Shown here: piece after piece, positions 35,601 to 43,173 of the stretch | Numbering within the stretch: position 1 is the first letter of the stretch | Layout: every line of letters starts with the position of its first letter | DNA from: Bacteroidota bacterium | Lineage (GTDB): Bacteria > Bacteroidota > Bacteroidia > SXHM01 | Length of the DNA stretch: 64,000 nucleotides | Reading direction: 5' to 3' | Assembly: GCA_947479755.1 (NCBI GenBank) | Contig: CANKAM010000014.1 | Location: 1 to 64,000, forward strand | Translations under genes and position numbers: made by a program | The notes under the pieces: generated by a model | Databases searched by the model: none | The model's input: only the letters and a program-made list of their open reading frames with translations | Told to the model about the DNA's origin: nothing

Positions 35601-38600
35601 ACTTGCTCCTTCATCCGGACAAGCACCCTACACCTTCTTGTGGGGTGGTGGCGAAACAACAAATTCAATAACCGGACTTTGTGCTGGAGTTTACACGGTT
35701 GACATTACAGATGCCAACGGTTGCGTTGAATCACTGGCATTCCCTGTAAACAATGTTCCTAATTCAAGCATTTCAGTTTCATCAACACCTGCAACATGCA
35801 GCGGAAGTTGTGATGGTACAGCTACTGTTACTGTAACGCTTGGCACTGCTCCTTTCACTTACTTGTGGAGCGATGGACAAACCACTGATATTGCTACTAA
35901 TCTTTGTGCGGGAGTTTATACCGTTCAGGTTACCGATGCTTCAAGTTGCATTGCAACGGATATAGTGATTGTGAATGAGCCTTCATTGTTAGCGCTTAGC
36001 CTTCCCGTTGTTTCTAACATAACCTGCAACGGAGCATGCGATGGCACAACTACTATCATTCCTTCAGGCGGAGTGTTACCATATTCTTACCTGTGGAACG
36101 ATGGACAAACTACTGCAACTGCAGTAACACTTTGCCCCGGAACGTATAGTGTAGTTGTTACCGATGCTAACGGTTGCACTTCTGCATGGACTGACATTCC
36201 GGTTACAGAACCTACACCTATTGTTTTGTCAACTTCATGGACAGATGCTTTGTGCTTTAGCGTTTGCGATGGAACGGCAACTGTTGCCGCAACAGGCGGC
36301 ACCGGTGCTTACACCTATTTATGGACTCCCGGTAACCAAACCGATGCAACGGCAGACAGTCTTTGCGCTGGAACATACATTGTTCAGGTTACGGATGCCA
36401 ACGGATGCGTTCAGGGAACTTCAGTATTAATTGGTGAGCCTACCGAAATCACACTTACAACAGACATGCTGCCTGCAAGTTGCAACGGTGTTTGCGATGC
36501 ATCTGCTTGGGTAGTTGCTACAGGTGGCACTCCTTCGTTAGTTACAGGATACACCTATTCATGGAATCCAACTTCTCAAATTGGTGATACTGCTACTGCA
36601 TTGTGTGCAGGTATTTATACTGTTACCGTTACCGACTCTCTTGGTTGCGTGCAAACAGCTACAATAAACGTTGCTGAACCTGCACCTGTTACCATGACAT
36701 TTGCGGTGAATAACGTTACCTGCTTTGGTTTCTGCAATGCTGATGTAACTGCAACCCCTGCGGGCGGAACTGCACCTTACACGTATCAGTGGCTGAACAC
36801 TACAGGACTGGAAACAATAGACTTTGTTGATAGCCTTTGTCCGGGCGAATACTACTTGTTAGTAACCGATGCTAATGGTTGCACAGGTCAGGATACAGTA
36901 ATTGTAACAGAACCAACTTTACTTGTATTTGATGCTACAGTAATTAATAATGTAAGCTGCGGTGGACTATGCGATGGTTCTGCTACAGCAACAGCAAGTG
37001 GTGGAACACCGGCATACTCTTACTTGTGGTCTCCATCAGGTCAAACTACCGAAACTGCAATTAATCTGTGTGCAGGAACCTACACGGTAACCGTTACAGA
37101 TGCCAACGGTTGCGACACAACACAAACTATTGTAATCACTGAGCCTCCTATCCTTACACTTTACCCGACTACAACCAATGCAAGTTGCGGTGGTGTGTGT
37201 GACGGAACAGCAACTGCTAACGTTGGTGGTGGAACGCTTCCTTACCAATATGCATGGAGTGACGGACAAACCGACAGCACCGCTGTAGCTCTTTGTGCAG
37301 GAAATTATTCAGTGCTTGTAACCGATGGAAACGGTTGTACCATTTCTGTTAACGTTATCATTCTTGAACCACCAATCCTAACTTCTTCTATAACTGATTT
37401 CAGTGAAATACTTTGCGCTGGAAACTGCGATGCGTATGCAACAGTTAGCGTATTGGGTGGTGTTCCTCCATACTCTTATCTGTGGAATAACGGACAAACG
37501 GATAGCACTGCAATTAATCTTTGTATCGGAACCTATAGTGTTGTTATTACCGATGCAATCGGTTGTAATACTACTTCCACAGTTATCATCAGCGACCAGA
37601 ATGCGTTGGCAACTGCAATTCCGTTGTTCAACAATGTAAGCTGCTTTGGCCAATGCGATGGAACTGCAACTGCAATTGCAACAGGCGGTGTTGAGCCTTA
37701 CAGCTTTGTATGGGATAACGGACAAAGTGCTGCAATGGCAACCAATCTTTGCCCGGGCACTTATACAGTAACTGTAACCGATGCTGCAAACTGCGTTTCA
37801 ATTTCAACAATTACCATTACCGAACCTGAACTGCTTACTGCTTCTGCTACAGGTGTTGATGCAAGCTGCGGAGGTAATTGCGATGGTACAGCTACCGTAA
37901 CACCTGCCGGTGGAACTCAAGCTTACTCTTACCTCTGGGTTCCCGGTGGACAAACAACAGCAACAGCAACCGGACTTTGCGCAGACTCTTACACCGTTAC
38001 CGTAACCGATGCGAATGGTTGTGATACCACAGCAACTGTTACCATCAGCGAGCCTCCGATTATTGTAGTCTCTGCTTCTGTAACTGCACCTACATGCACT
38101 AATACTGACAACGGAGCAATTGACCTTTCTGTATCAGGCGGTGTTCCGGGATATACCTACGATTGGGATAACGGAGCAACTACCGAAGACCTGACCAACC
38201 TGCTTCCCGGAGTTTATACCGTAACAGTAACCGACAACACAGGTTGCTCTAAAACACTCATTGTAACAGTGGTTGAGCAGATAGTAATTGATGCAAATGC
38301 AGGTCCCGATATTACAATTTGTATTGGTGATCAGGTTCAGTTGCAGGCAACAGGCGGAAGCGGTTATCTGTGGACTCCTGCTTCAGGATTAAATTACAAC
38401 AACATCGACAATCCGGTTGCAACCATCACTACTACTACAACCTACATTGTTCAGGTTACCAACTTCAGTTGCGTGGATTATGACACAGTAACTGTTACCG
38501 TTAACCCTCTTCCTGTAATTGATGCGGGTGCTGGTGCTGAAATTCTTTCAGGAACTACCGTTCAGTTAGAAGCTGCCGGTGCAGGTACCAACGGAACGTA

Positions 38601-39012
38601 TTCATGGTCGCCAAGCGATGGGTTGGATAATGCAAACATCTACAACCCGATTGCATCACCAACAATAACAACTATCTACTTTGTAACCGGAACAGATGAA
38701 AACGGATGCTCTGCGGTTGATTCGTTAACCATTGAAGTATCTCCCGGAATTGTTTTCCCTGATGGTATAACACCAAATGATGACGGTATTAATGATACCT
38801 GGATTATTGACTTTATCAATAATTTCCCGGAAGCAGTGGTAATGGTTTACAACCGTTGGGGACAAGAACTCTTCTATTCTAAAGGCTACGGAACAGCTTG
38901 GGATGGAAGATACAAAGGAAAAGACCTTCCTGTGGGAACATACTATTATGTAATAGACCTGCACAATGGAACAACTGAACCTTATACCGGACCTATAACA
39001 ATAGCGAGATAA
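29698..39012 (+). CDS. Giant SprB-repeat surface adhesin with gliding-associated C-terminal domain
   Basis: A 3104-residue secreted protein. The N-terminal signal peptide (LKSAALVLAVFLTTFSS, cleavage near AQAQC) may start at 29698 or at the ATG at 29719. By eye I count 37 SprB-type repeats of about 75 residues, each with C-x-G-x-x-[ND]-G, SGG-TxPYTYLW, a TTQDISGL-like turn and a TVTVTDANGC end. Residues 205-1344 are mostly two-Cys repeats and 1345-2791 mostly four-Cys repeats. Two Ig-like segments and a CHU_C/TIGR04131 type B sorting domain (PNDDGINDTWII, VYNRWGQELFYSKGY, LPVGTYYYVIDL) close it. SprB is the mobile adhesin of gliding in F. johnsoniae; this is a homologue by architecture. The PorP/SprF-family gene after it fits the sprB-sprF pairing. 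Confidence 0.95.
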   Translation: MEKIIRPMNTILKSAALVLAVFLTTFSSNTAQAQCPLSFTSVTMTPVTCFGGSDGSITIVGNGGVAPYDFGVVQVPSIFLTFTDNILTHTFTGLPAGNYIVVFESDNSGCGTTQISTTITITQPAAGVTTTMSFTPVSCNGGANGTATATPSGGTPGYTYLWSPSNQTTQTATGLSAGVHNVVVTDALGCTTNGTVTVTQPAGMSQSSVVTNVLCFGQLNGAIDLTVSGGTSPYTYLWSNGATTQDISGLAAGSYSVVITDANGCTLSPPAIVVSQPTILISSETHVNVNCAGSNTGSIDITVSGGTSPYTYLWNTAQTTQDLSGLAPGFYSVNITDANGCTSTRSATITQLSNLSVSSLITDATCGASDGAVNVTVSGGSGNYTYLWSPGGATTEDISGLNAAVYTVTVTDVTLGCTQTLANNVQNSGNPNITGTVTNATNCNATNGAIDITVTGGSGSYSYLWAPSGQITQDRINLAVGSYTVTVTDNTTGCIAIATFAVSYTNAMTLSGAVTNSNCSSNSGAVDLTVTGGTAPLTYLWSNGVTTQDISSIGAGVYSVTVTDANGCTANSVFPVSGSNGITVTSVETDITCAGAGNGSVNLTVSGGSGSYTYSWSNGAITQDISSLSPGTYTVSVTDAVSLCSSFLSFTITQPAGYNGFVDIIHVTCNGGSNGSIDLTLGGATPPYTYLWSPGGQTTQDISGLGVGTNSVTITDANGCTAGAGFTITQPAAIALTETHVNVSCASGANGSVNLSVSGGTAPYTYGWSNGATTQDISGLSAGFYNVTVTDANGCSSSLNVNITEVSNLTINIVSVVNSQCNANTGSIDITITGGSGNYTYSWTPGSLTTQDLTGLAPGIYTVTVTDITLGCVQSTAINVSETGAPNVSGVVTPATDCAATNGAIDVTVSGGSGNYSYLWSPSGQTTQDRTALAPGAYTVTVTDVITGCSGLTSFTVTAGSGITLTAGITNSSCSTSTGAVDLSVSGGTAPYTYLWTNGATTQDISGLPGAIYGVTVTDANGCTANSFFTVSETSAFTLSVAITNINCAGGINGAINLTVSGGSGNYTYTWSNGATTQDLSAIPAGSYSVSVTDVTTGCTSFAIYTVTEPTTITLSANATNIPCNGSGTGSIDLTVSGGSPIYTYSWSTGATTQDISGLALGTYILTFSDANGCGGVYSYTIAQPTSITITETHTNVTCNGLNNGAINITVSGGTAPYAYLWAPSGQTTEDRTALAPNTYTVTVTDINGCNSNLSVTITQPAVLSASETHTNINCFGANNGAIDVTVSGGTGPFTYLWTPSGQTTQDRTGLAPGTYSVAITDANGCTTAINNVVITQPLSALSVNISSSSNVSCFGLCNGSATVSASGGSGGYTYLWTPSGQTTQTATGLCPNIYNVAVTDASGCTASATVTIIEPGDLVASATGTDASCNGVCDGTAIATQVGGTSPFTYFWLPSGPATNTVNNLCAGTFQVVVTDFNGCDDTASVTINEPAPITYTSSATPVLCNGQCNGTATVTPSGGFVPYTYLWSDGQTTQTAINLCLGIMTCTITDANGCETIATVAVPSNSAIVIDVTSSEPTCNGSCDGFINTSISGGSAPYTYLWTPGGETTNSINNLCADTYTITVTDANGCQQVAVVILGEPSPIVITPTTSPASCNGVCDASASISVSGGTPGYTYLWSPGGETTTSLSNICAGFYTVTVTDGNGCTQTANVNVSEPTAISLTTNVTDISCNGNTDGSVDLTVSGGTPGYTYLWDNGQTTQDLSNLIPGTYSVTVTDANGCTATTSVTIVEPGIVDMTYTSTPATCGQCDGTATLSVIGGTAPYTYLWGTGATTATATNLCAGVYPVFVTDANGCTGSFAVAISNTGGPTSVTVTTTDASCFGSCDGSATVTGVTGGIAPYDYLWVPGGATTTSVSGLCAGTYFVQVSDTNNCTLTETVTIAEPLQIQANEVVVTADCGVCNGSITLAPSSGQAPYTFLWGGGETTNSITGLCAGVYTVDITDANGCVESLAFPVNNVPNSSISVSSTPATCSGSCDGTATVTVTLGTAPFTYLWSDGQTTDIATNLCAGVYTVQVTDASSCIATDIVIVNEPSLLALSLPVVSNITCNGACDGTTTIIPSGGVLPYSYLWNDGQTTATAVTLCPGTYSVVVTDANGCTSAWTDIPVTEPTPIVLSTSWTDALCFSVCDGTATVAATGGTGAYTYLWTPGNQTDATADSLCAGTYIVQVTDANGCVQGTSVLIGEPTEITLTTDMLPASCNGVCDASAWVVATGGTPSLVTGYTYSWNPTSQIGDTATALCAGIYTVTVTDSLGCVQTATINVAEPAPVTMTFAVNNVTCFGFCNADVTATPAGGTAPYTYQWLNTTGLETIDFVDSLCPGEYYLLVTDANGCTGQDTVIVTEPTLLVFDATVINNVSCGGLCDGSATATASGGTPAYSYLWSPSGQTTETAINLCAGTYTVTVTDANGCDTTQTIVITEPPILTLYPTTTNASCGGVCDGTATANVGGGTLPYQYAWSDGQTDSTAVALCAGNYSVLVTDGNGCTISVNVIILEPPILTSSITDFSEILCAGNCDAYATVSVLGGVPPYSYLWNNGQTDSTAINLCIGTYSVVITDAIGCNTTSTVIISDQNALATAIPLFNNVSCFGQCDGTATAIATGGVEPYSFVWDNGQSAAMATNLCPGTYTVTVTDAANCVSISTITITEPELLTASATGVDASCGGNCDGTATVTPAGGTQAYSYLWVPGGQTTATATGLCADSYTVTVTDANGCDTTATVTISEPPIIVVSASVTAPTCTNTDNGAIDLSVSGGVPGYTYDWDNGATTEDLTNLLPGVYTVTVTDNTGCSKTLIVTVVEQIVIDANAGPDITICIGDQVQLQATGGSGYLWTPASGLNYNNIDNPVATITTTTTYIVQVTNFSCVDYDTVTVTVNPLPVIDAGAGAEILSGTTVQLEAAGAGTNGTYSWSPSDGLDNANIYNPIASPTITTIYFVTGTDENGCSAVDSLTIEVSPGIVFPDGITPNDDGINDTWIIDFINNFPEAVVMVYNRWGQELFYSKGYGTAWDGRYKGKDLPVGTYYYVIDLHNGTTEPYTGPITIAR

Positions 39013-39018
39013 ATAAAA

Positions 39019-39084
39019 TTAACCACTAAGTGCACTCAGAACACTTAGAATTACTTGGTGAGCTCAGTGCTCTTAGTGGTAAAA
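39019..39084. repeat. Dispersed inverted repeat between adhesin and PorP/SprF gene
   Basis: ACCACTAAGTGCACTCAG in the left arm pairs imperfectly with CAGTGCTCTTAGTGGT in the right arm, with a roughly 25-nt centre. It lies in the 106-bp gap between two genes expected to be cotranscribed, so a hairpin here could set their expression ratio. Confidence 0.7.
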
Positions 39085-39118
39085 AAATAATAGTGGTAAA
39101 AAATAAAAATCCAGAACT

Positions 39119-40072
39119 ATGAAAAAGCTATACACCCTTCTTACAGTAATTGTTTGCACTGTTTCAGGCCTCAAAGCCCAGCAAGTGCCGCAGTATGCAC
39201 AATACATGCTGAACAATTATATCCTCAATCCTGCCGTCTCGGGCACCGAGGATTTCTACGAAGTAAAATCGAACAACCGCTACCAGTGGGTAGGTGTTAC
39301 CGATGCTCCCCGCACGTATGTGCTGAGTGTGCACGGTCCGCACCGCAAGCATAACATGGGTTTTGGCGGAGCGGTGTACAGTGATGTTACCGGCCCTACC
39401 AGCCGCACGGGTGCATACCTTTCGTATGCCTATCATGTAAAACTTTCACAGAAACTGAAGCTCTCTTTCGGTCTTGGATTTGGTGTAATGCAATTTAAAA
39501 TCGATGGCTCAAAAGTTACGCTGAAAGAAGGTAACGACCCTGCAATGAGCAACGGAGTAATGAGTGTTATTGCTCCTGATGCAACTTTCGGCATTCAACT
39601 CTACACCAAAAAATTCTACTTCGGAGTTTCAATGCCGCAACTAATTGGCAACAAGTTGAAATTCTTTGACAATGTATCCGATGCACAAAGCCGCCTCGCC
39701 CGCCACCTGCTCATCATGGGTGGTTATACCTTTAACCTGGGTGACAACTGGACATTGCAACCATCCTTCCTTTTAAAATACGTTAGCCCGGTTCCTATGC
39801 AGATTGACCTTGGTCTTAAAATCGGTTACCGCGATGTGGTTTGGGCAGGAAGTGCTTTCCGTATCAAAGATGCAGTTTCAGTAATGGCAGGTTTCAACAT
39901 CGGCAAAAACATTATTCTCGGCTATGCTTACGACTTCCCAATGTCAAGCCTAAAAAACTACAGCAGCGGAAGCCACGAAGTAATGATAGGCGCTCGCTTT
40001 GCAAAAATCCGTCACAACGATGATGTACCGGCTGAAAGCCCGGTGGAGACTCCAACAAGCAAAGAAAAATAA
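39119..40072 (+). CDS. PorP/SprF family T9SS outer-membrane protein
   Basis: A 317-residue beta-barrel protein. The signal peptide KKLYTLLTVIVCTVSGLKA is followed directly by the family hallmark QQVPQYAQYMLNNYILNPAV and then SNNRYQWVGVTDAPRTYVLS. Alternating amphipathic strands such as HNMGFGGAVYSDVTGPTSRT fill the body. Members of this family sit beside genes for type B T9SS substrates and are needed for delivery or anchoring of their partner, as SprF is for SprB. The pairing with the giant adhesin directly upstream supports that role here. A strong terminator follows. Confidence 0.93.
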   Translation: MKKLYTLLTVIVCTVSGLKAQQVPQYAQYMLNNYILNPAVSGTEDFYEVKSNNRYQWVGVTDAPRTYVLSVHGPHRKHNMGFGGAVYSDVTGPTSRTGAYLSYAYHVKLSQKLKLSFGLGFGVMQFKIDGSKVTLKEGNDPAMSNGVMSVIAPDATFGIQLYTKKFYFGVSMPQLIGNKLKFFDNVSDAQSRLARHLLIMGGYTFNLGDNWTLQPSFLLKYVSPVPMQIDLGLKIGYRDVVWAGSAFRIKDAVSVMAGFNIGKNIILGYAYDFPMSSLKNYSSGSHEVMIGARFAKIRHNDDVPAESPVETPTSKEK

Positions 40073-40092
40073 ATTAAACTTATTATATTTAA

Positions 40093-40127
40093 AAACAGCC
40101 CCGCCCAAAATGCGGGGCTGTTTTTTT
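40093..40127 (+). terminator. Rho-independent terminator after the adhesin-PorP/SprF unit
   Basis: AACAGCCCCGC pairs with GCGGGGCTGTT around CCAAAAT, with seven T residues at 40121-40127. The A-rich left side could let it work in both directions. Confidence 0.93.
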
Positions 40128-40130
40128 AAA

Positions 40131-40138
40131 TACTTTTG
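40131..40138 (+). promoter_or_regulatory. -7 box for ispG
   Basis: TACTTTTG matches TAnnTTTG right after the terminator, 16 bp before the ispG ATG at 40155. Confidence 0.5.
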
Positions 40139-40154
40139 CACCCAAATACCACCT

Positions 40155-42128
40155 ATGTCCGACCAACCTGCCCTCTACTGCAACAGCCTCACCTCCTACT
40201 CTCGCTATCAAACCCGTGCAGTAAAAGTGGGCAACGTATTAATAGGTGGCGGCAACCCCATTGTGGTGCAAAGCATGACCACCACCGATACCATGGACAC
40301 GCTCAAAACCGTGGAACAAAGCATCCGCATGATAGAAGCAGGTTGTCAGTTAGTTCGCATCACCGCACCCAGCATTAAAGAAGCCGAAAACCTGCTCAAC
40401 ATAAAAAACGAATTGCGCAAGCGCGGTTACACTGCCCCGCTGGTTGCCGATATACACTTTACCCCCAATGCAGCCGAAGTGGCCGCACGCATAGTAGAAA
40501 AAGTGCGCGTAAATCCCGGCAACTATGCCGACCGCAAGAAGTTTGAAGTCCATGAATACAATGACCTCAGCTACGAAGCCGAGTTAGAACGCATCCGTGA
40601 ACGCTTTACCCCTTTGGTAAAAATTTGCAAAGAACACGGCACTGCCATGCGTATCGGAACTAACCACGGTTCCCTTTGCGATAGAATAATGAGCCGCTAT
40701 GGCGATACCCCGCTAGGCATGGTAGAATCAGCCTTGGAGTTTGTCCGCATCTGCGAAGAAAATGATTTCCATGAAATCGTGCTTTCCATGAAAGCCAGTA
40801 ACACGCTGGTAATGGTACAAGCCTACCGCCTCCTCATTAAAAAGATGCAGGAAGAAGGCATGAATTATCCGCTCCATCTTGGCGTTACCGAAGCAGGCGA
40901 AGGCGAAGACGGCAGAATAAAATCAGCTGTAGGAATAGGAACATTACTCGAAGACGGCATTGGCGATACCGTGCGCGTTTCCTTAACCGAAGATCCGGAG
41001 TTTGAAATACCCGTTGCAAAAGCATTGGTTGAACGCTACAATACAAGAGCAGAAAAGCAATCACCAATTCCTGCAATTGACAACTATCCTGTAAACCCTT
41101 ACGAGCACAACCGCAGAAACACCCGCGAAGTGCAGAATGTCGGAGGACATAAAGTTCCTGTAGTTATTGCTTCATTGAATAATAAATCAGAAATCAGCGC
41201 AGCAAACTTTTTCAGCCTCGGTTATAATTATTCTGCAACTCTTAATAAATGGAACATTGCCGACCAGGCCTGTGATTACATCTACACAAGAAACACTCCC
41301 GTTAATTTCAAAACTCCCGGAACATTGGGAATTATTTATGATTATAAAACGTGGTGCCTCACCCCCAACCCCTCTCCGAGGGAGAGGGGGGCAGAGAGAA
41401 TATTTCCATTGCTGAGTGCAGAAGAATATTTATCCCTAGTGGAAAAATCCTCTGTTCTCAATTTTGTTTCAGTCAATATCACTCAACTCTCTCCATCTTT
41501 TATTGAAAAAATAAAAGCCGATGCAACTGCTGTCCTTATTATAACAACCGCCAACGAGCATGGCATGGCAGAACAGCGCAGCATGTTTGCAACCTTAATG
41601 AACAGCAATTGCCAAACTCCTGTCATCATAAAAAGAGCCTATGAAGACTTAGACGAAAACAGTTTTCAACTTCATGCCTCCACCGATACAGGCGCATTAT
41701 TGATTGATGGCTTAGGCGATGGCATACTAATAGAGACCAACAGCATTGCTTCCAAAATAACCAACGCAACCGCCTTTGGAATTCTGCAAGCAGCTCGCAC
41801 CCGCATCTCAAAAACAGAATACATCTCTTGTCCTTCCTGCGGAAGAACATTGTTTGATTTACAGGAAACCACTGCAAAAATCCGCAACCGCACAAGTCAT
41901 CTAAAAGGAATAAAAATAGGCATCATGGGCTGCATTGTAAACGGTCCGGGCGAAATGGCCGATGCAGATTATGGTTATGTAGGTACAGGTGTAGGGAAAA
42001 TAACACTCTATAAAGGCAAAGAAGTTGTAAAACGAAATGTTGCTTCCGAAAACGCGTTAGACGAACTGATAGACCTTATTCGCCAACATGGTGATTGGGT
42101 AGAAGCAGAACCTGTAGGACAGGAATAA
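40155..42128 (+). CDS. ispG: 4-hydroxy-3-methylbut-2-enyl diphosphate synthase (IspG/GcpE), long form
   Basis: IspG reduces ME-cPP to HMBPP, the penultimate step of the MEP isoprenoid pathway, using a 4Fe-4S cluster. From the ATG at 40155 the protein has 657 residues; the frame is open further upstream through the terminator, which is not coding. The TIM barrel starts TRAVKVGNVLIGGGNPIVVQ and contains PLVADIHFTPNAA and NHGSLCDRIM. Cluster ligands are in SCPSCGRTLFDLQ and GIMGCIVNGPGEMADADYG. The extra central domain of about 250 residues marks the long form known in Bacteroidota, Chlamydiae and plants. At about residues 400-413 this domain contains CLTPNPSPRERGAER, encoded by a palindromic repeat. 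Confidence 0.95.
   Translation: MSDQPALYCNSLTSYSRYQTRAVKVGNVLIGGGNPIVVQSMTTTDTMDTLKTVEQSIRMIEAGCQLVRITAPSIKEAENLLNIKNELRKRGYTAPLVADIHFTPNAAEVAARIVEKVRVNPGNYADRKKFEVHEYNDLSYEAELERIRERFTPLVKICKEHGTAMRIGTNHGSLCDRIMSRYGDTPLGMVESALEFVRICEENDFHEIVLSMKASNTLVMVQAYRLLIKKMQEEGMNYPLHLGVTEAGEGEDGRIKSAVGIGTLLEDGIGDTVRVSLTEDPEFEIPVAKALVERYNTRAEKQSPIPAIDNYPVNPYEHNRRNTREVQNVGGHKVPVVIASLNNKSEISAANFFSLGYNYSATLNKWNIADQACDYIYTRNTPVNFKTPGTLGIIYDYKTWCLTPNPSPRERGAERIFPLLSAEEYLSLVEKSSVLNFVSVNITQLSPSFIEKIKADATAVLIITTANEHGMAEQRSMFATLMNSNCQTPVIIKRAYEDLDENSFQLHASTDTGALLIDGLGDGILIETNSIASKITNATAFGILQAARTRISKTEYISCPSCGRTLFDLQETTAKIRNRTSHLKGIKIGIMGCIVNGPGEMADADYGYVGTGVGKITLYKGKEVVKRNVASENALDELIDLIRQHGDWVEAEPVGQE
41357..41390 (+). 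repeat. In-frame palindromic repeat inside ispG
   Basis: CCCCTCTCC (41369-41377), GAG, GGAGAGGGG (41381-41389) is a perfect 9-bp stem, preceded by CTCACCCCCAA. This is the CTCACCCCC...CCCTCTCC type repeat I know from intergenic DNA of many bacteria; its usual translation is LTPNPSPRERG, exactly what is read here. It adds about 12-14 residues to the long-form insert domain without a frameshift. Confidence 0.85.
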
Positions 42129-42132
42129 AAAA

Positions 42133-42321
42133 TCAGGCTTCCTTTCTTGACATTCCCTGACTTAAAAAGTCAGCAAAAAAAAGTCCGATGAAAACTCCAT
42201 ACAACACAACCGAGAAAAGATCTGAACCGATTTCCAAACTGCCGGAAATAGCTGAATAACCAAGACCACCTACTCCACCCAAAAAGCATCCTAAAAACAT
42301 TAACAGAGACCGGAGTTTCAT
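42133..42321 (-). CDS. Small membrane protein, unknown
   Basis: A 62-residue ORF with two predicted transmembrane helices (RSLLMFLGCFLGGVGGLGYS and LFSVVLYGVFIGLFFADFLS) joined by a short polar turn, and a charged end (GMSRKEA). It is convergent with ispG, 4 bp away. The hydrophobic pattern and compact fit make it a plausible gene, but no family is recognised and no promoter box was found. Confidence 0.5.
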   Translation of the reverse strand: MKLRSLLMFLGCFLGGVGGLGYSAISGSLEIGSDLFSVVLYGVFIGLFFADFLSQGMSRKEA

Positions 42322-42438
42322 AATAATTAATTTTAAGGGTTAATAACTGATGAGTTAAATCCACCCTAAAGTTAATTAAAAATTATTTTTAAATCAAAAT
42401 TAAATACGAGAGTTGTAAACAGGATAATGTTGATTTCG

Positions 42439-43128
42439 CTATTCTTCTTTATCTGCGCCACCCTCTTTCCCCATTGAATCTTTAGGCGCATTTTTATCAC
42501 GCTTCTTGCCTTTATACCATAGCACTTTGGGTTCAAACAAATCGGGCTGGTATTCACGCTGAACAAACTGCTTTTGCTTGGAGCGCGAAGCAAAGGGACT
42601 TTCTTCAGCGCGGTTATAACTTGCCCGTTGTCTTCTGTTCTTGCTGGAAGAACCAAAGAAATCTTTGCTTTGTTTATTGCTTCCCGATCGACTTGCAAGT
42701 AAAAAATAATCCTGACTGCCTGCCCTGTTTTGCTTGCGGTAAGGCGATGAAAAATGGTCAGCCTCTTTCTGTGCCCGTGTCTTCATAGACTTGGAAGCAA
42801 AGGCATCCATATCGCGGTATTTATTTTTACTGCTAGAAAATGTTCCGAAAAAATTGCGCTCGGTGTCAGCGCTTCTTTTCTTGTTGCTTGTGGCAAAATA
42901 ATTTTTCATGGTTGCATTATTGCCGTAACTATTTGTCCGCATTGCAAAGAATTCTTTTTCGCGGTAATTGCTGCTCTTCTTCTCCTTGAAAGCAAACCAC
43001 TTATTTACATCACGCTGACTTATTTTGGGCTTGGTAATAAACGTGGAAGGGCAACCCGATGGTCGGCTGCACGCAGCAAACACAGTTGCCGCAACAATCA
43101 AAAACAAAAGTGTTTTAAAGATTTTCAT
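42439..43128 (-). CDS. Repeat-rich basic lipoprotein, unknown
   Basis: 229 residues from the ATG at 43128, which gives a lipoprotein signal (LLFLIVAATVFAACSRPSG). A longer frame to 43401 would run through the divergent promoter and thioesterase gene and is rejected. The mature part is rich in Ser, Lys, Arg, Asn and Phe and contains at least seven degenerate units of about 14-18 residues with an aromatic core and polar tail: EFFAMRTNS, NYFATSNKK, NFFGTFSSSKNK, DAFASKSMK, DYFLLASRS, DFFGSSSKN, SPFASRSKQ. The C-terminus is highly charged (KGKKRDKNAPKDSMGKEG). Function unknown. A TATATTTG box at 43165-43172 (minus strand) could drive it. Confidence 0.7.
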   Translation of the reverse strand: MKIFKTLLFLIVAATVFAACSRPSGCPSTFITKPKISQRDVNKWFAFKEKKSSNYREKEFFAMRTNSYGNNATMKNYFATSNKKRSADTERNFFGTFSSSKNKYRDMDAFASKSMKTRAQKEADHFSSPYRKQNRAGSQDYFLLASRSGSNKQSKDFFGSSSKNRRQRASYNRAEESPFASRSKQKQFVQREYQPDLFEPKVLWYKGKKRDKNAPKDSMGKEGGADKEE

Positions 43129-43142
43129 CCTTGCAAATAGTG

Positions 43143-43150
43143 TAGTTTTG
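43143..43150 (+). promoter_or_regulatory. -7 box for the thioesterase gene
   Basis: TAGTTTTG matches TAnnTTTG, 23 bp before the ATG at 43174. It lies in the 45-bp divergent region shared with the lipoprotein gene. Confidence 0.5.
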
Positions 43151-43164
43151 CCTCCCAATTCATA

Positions 43165-43172
43165 CAAATATA
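43165..43172 (-). promoter_or_regulatory. -7 box for the repeat-rich lipoprotein gene
   Basis: On the minus strand this is TATATTTG, 36 bp before the ATG at 43128. It abuts the thioesterase start codon, so the two divergent promoters overlap and may compete. Confidence 0.4.
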
Positions 43173-43173
43173 C

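Noticed and set aside
36087-37810. Several Cys-rich minus-strand frames opposite the adhesin
   Set aside because: They repeat with the adhesin period and have Cys/Ser/Thr composition forced by the complementary repeats.
39999-40154. N-terminal extension of IspG
   Set aside because: The open frame upstream of 40155 reads through the end of the PorP/SprF gene and a strong terminator; the ATG at 40155 has a -7 box just upstream.
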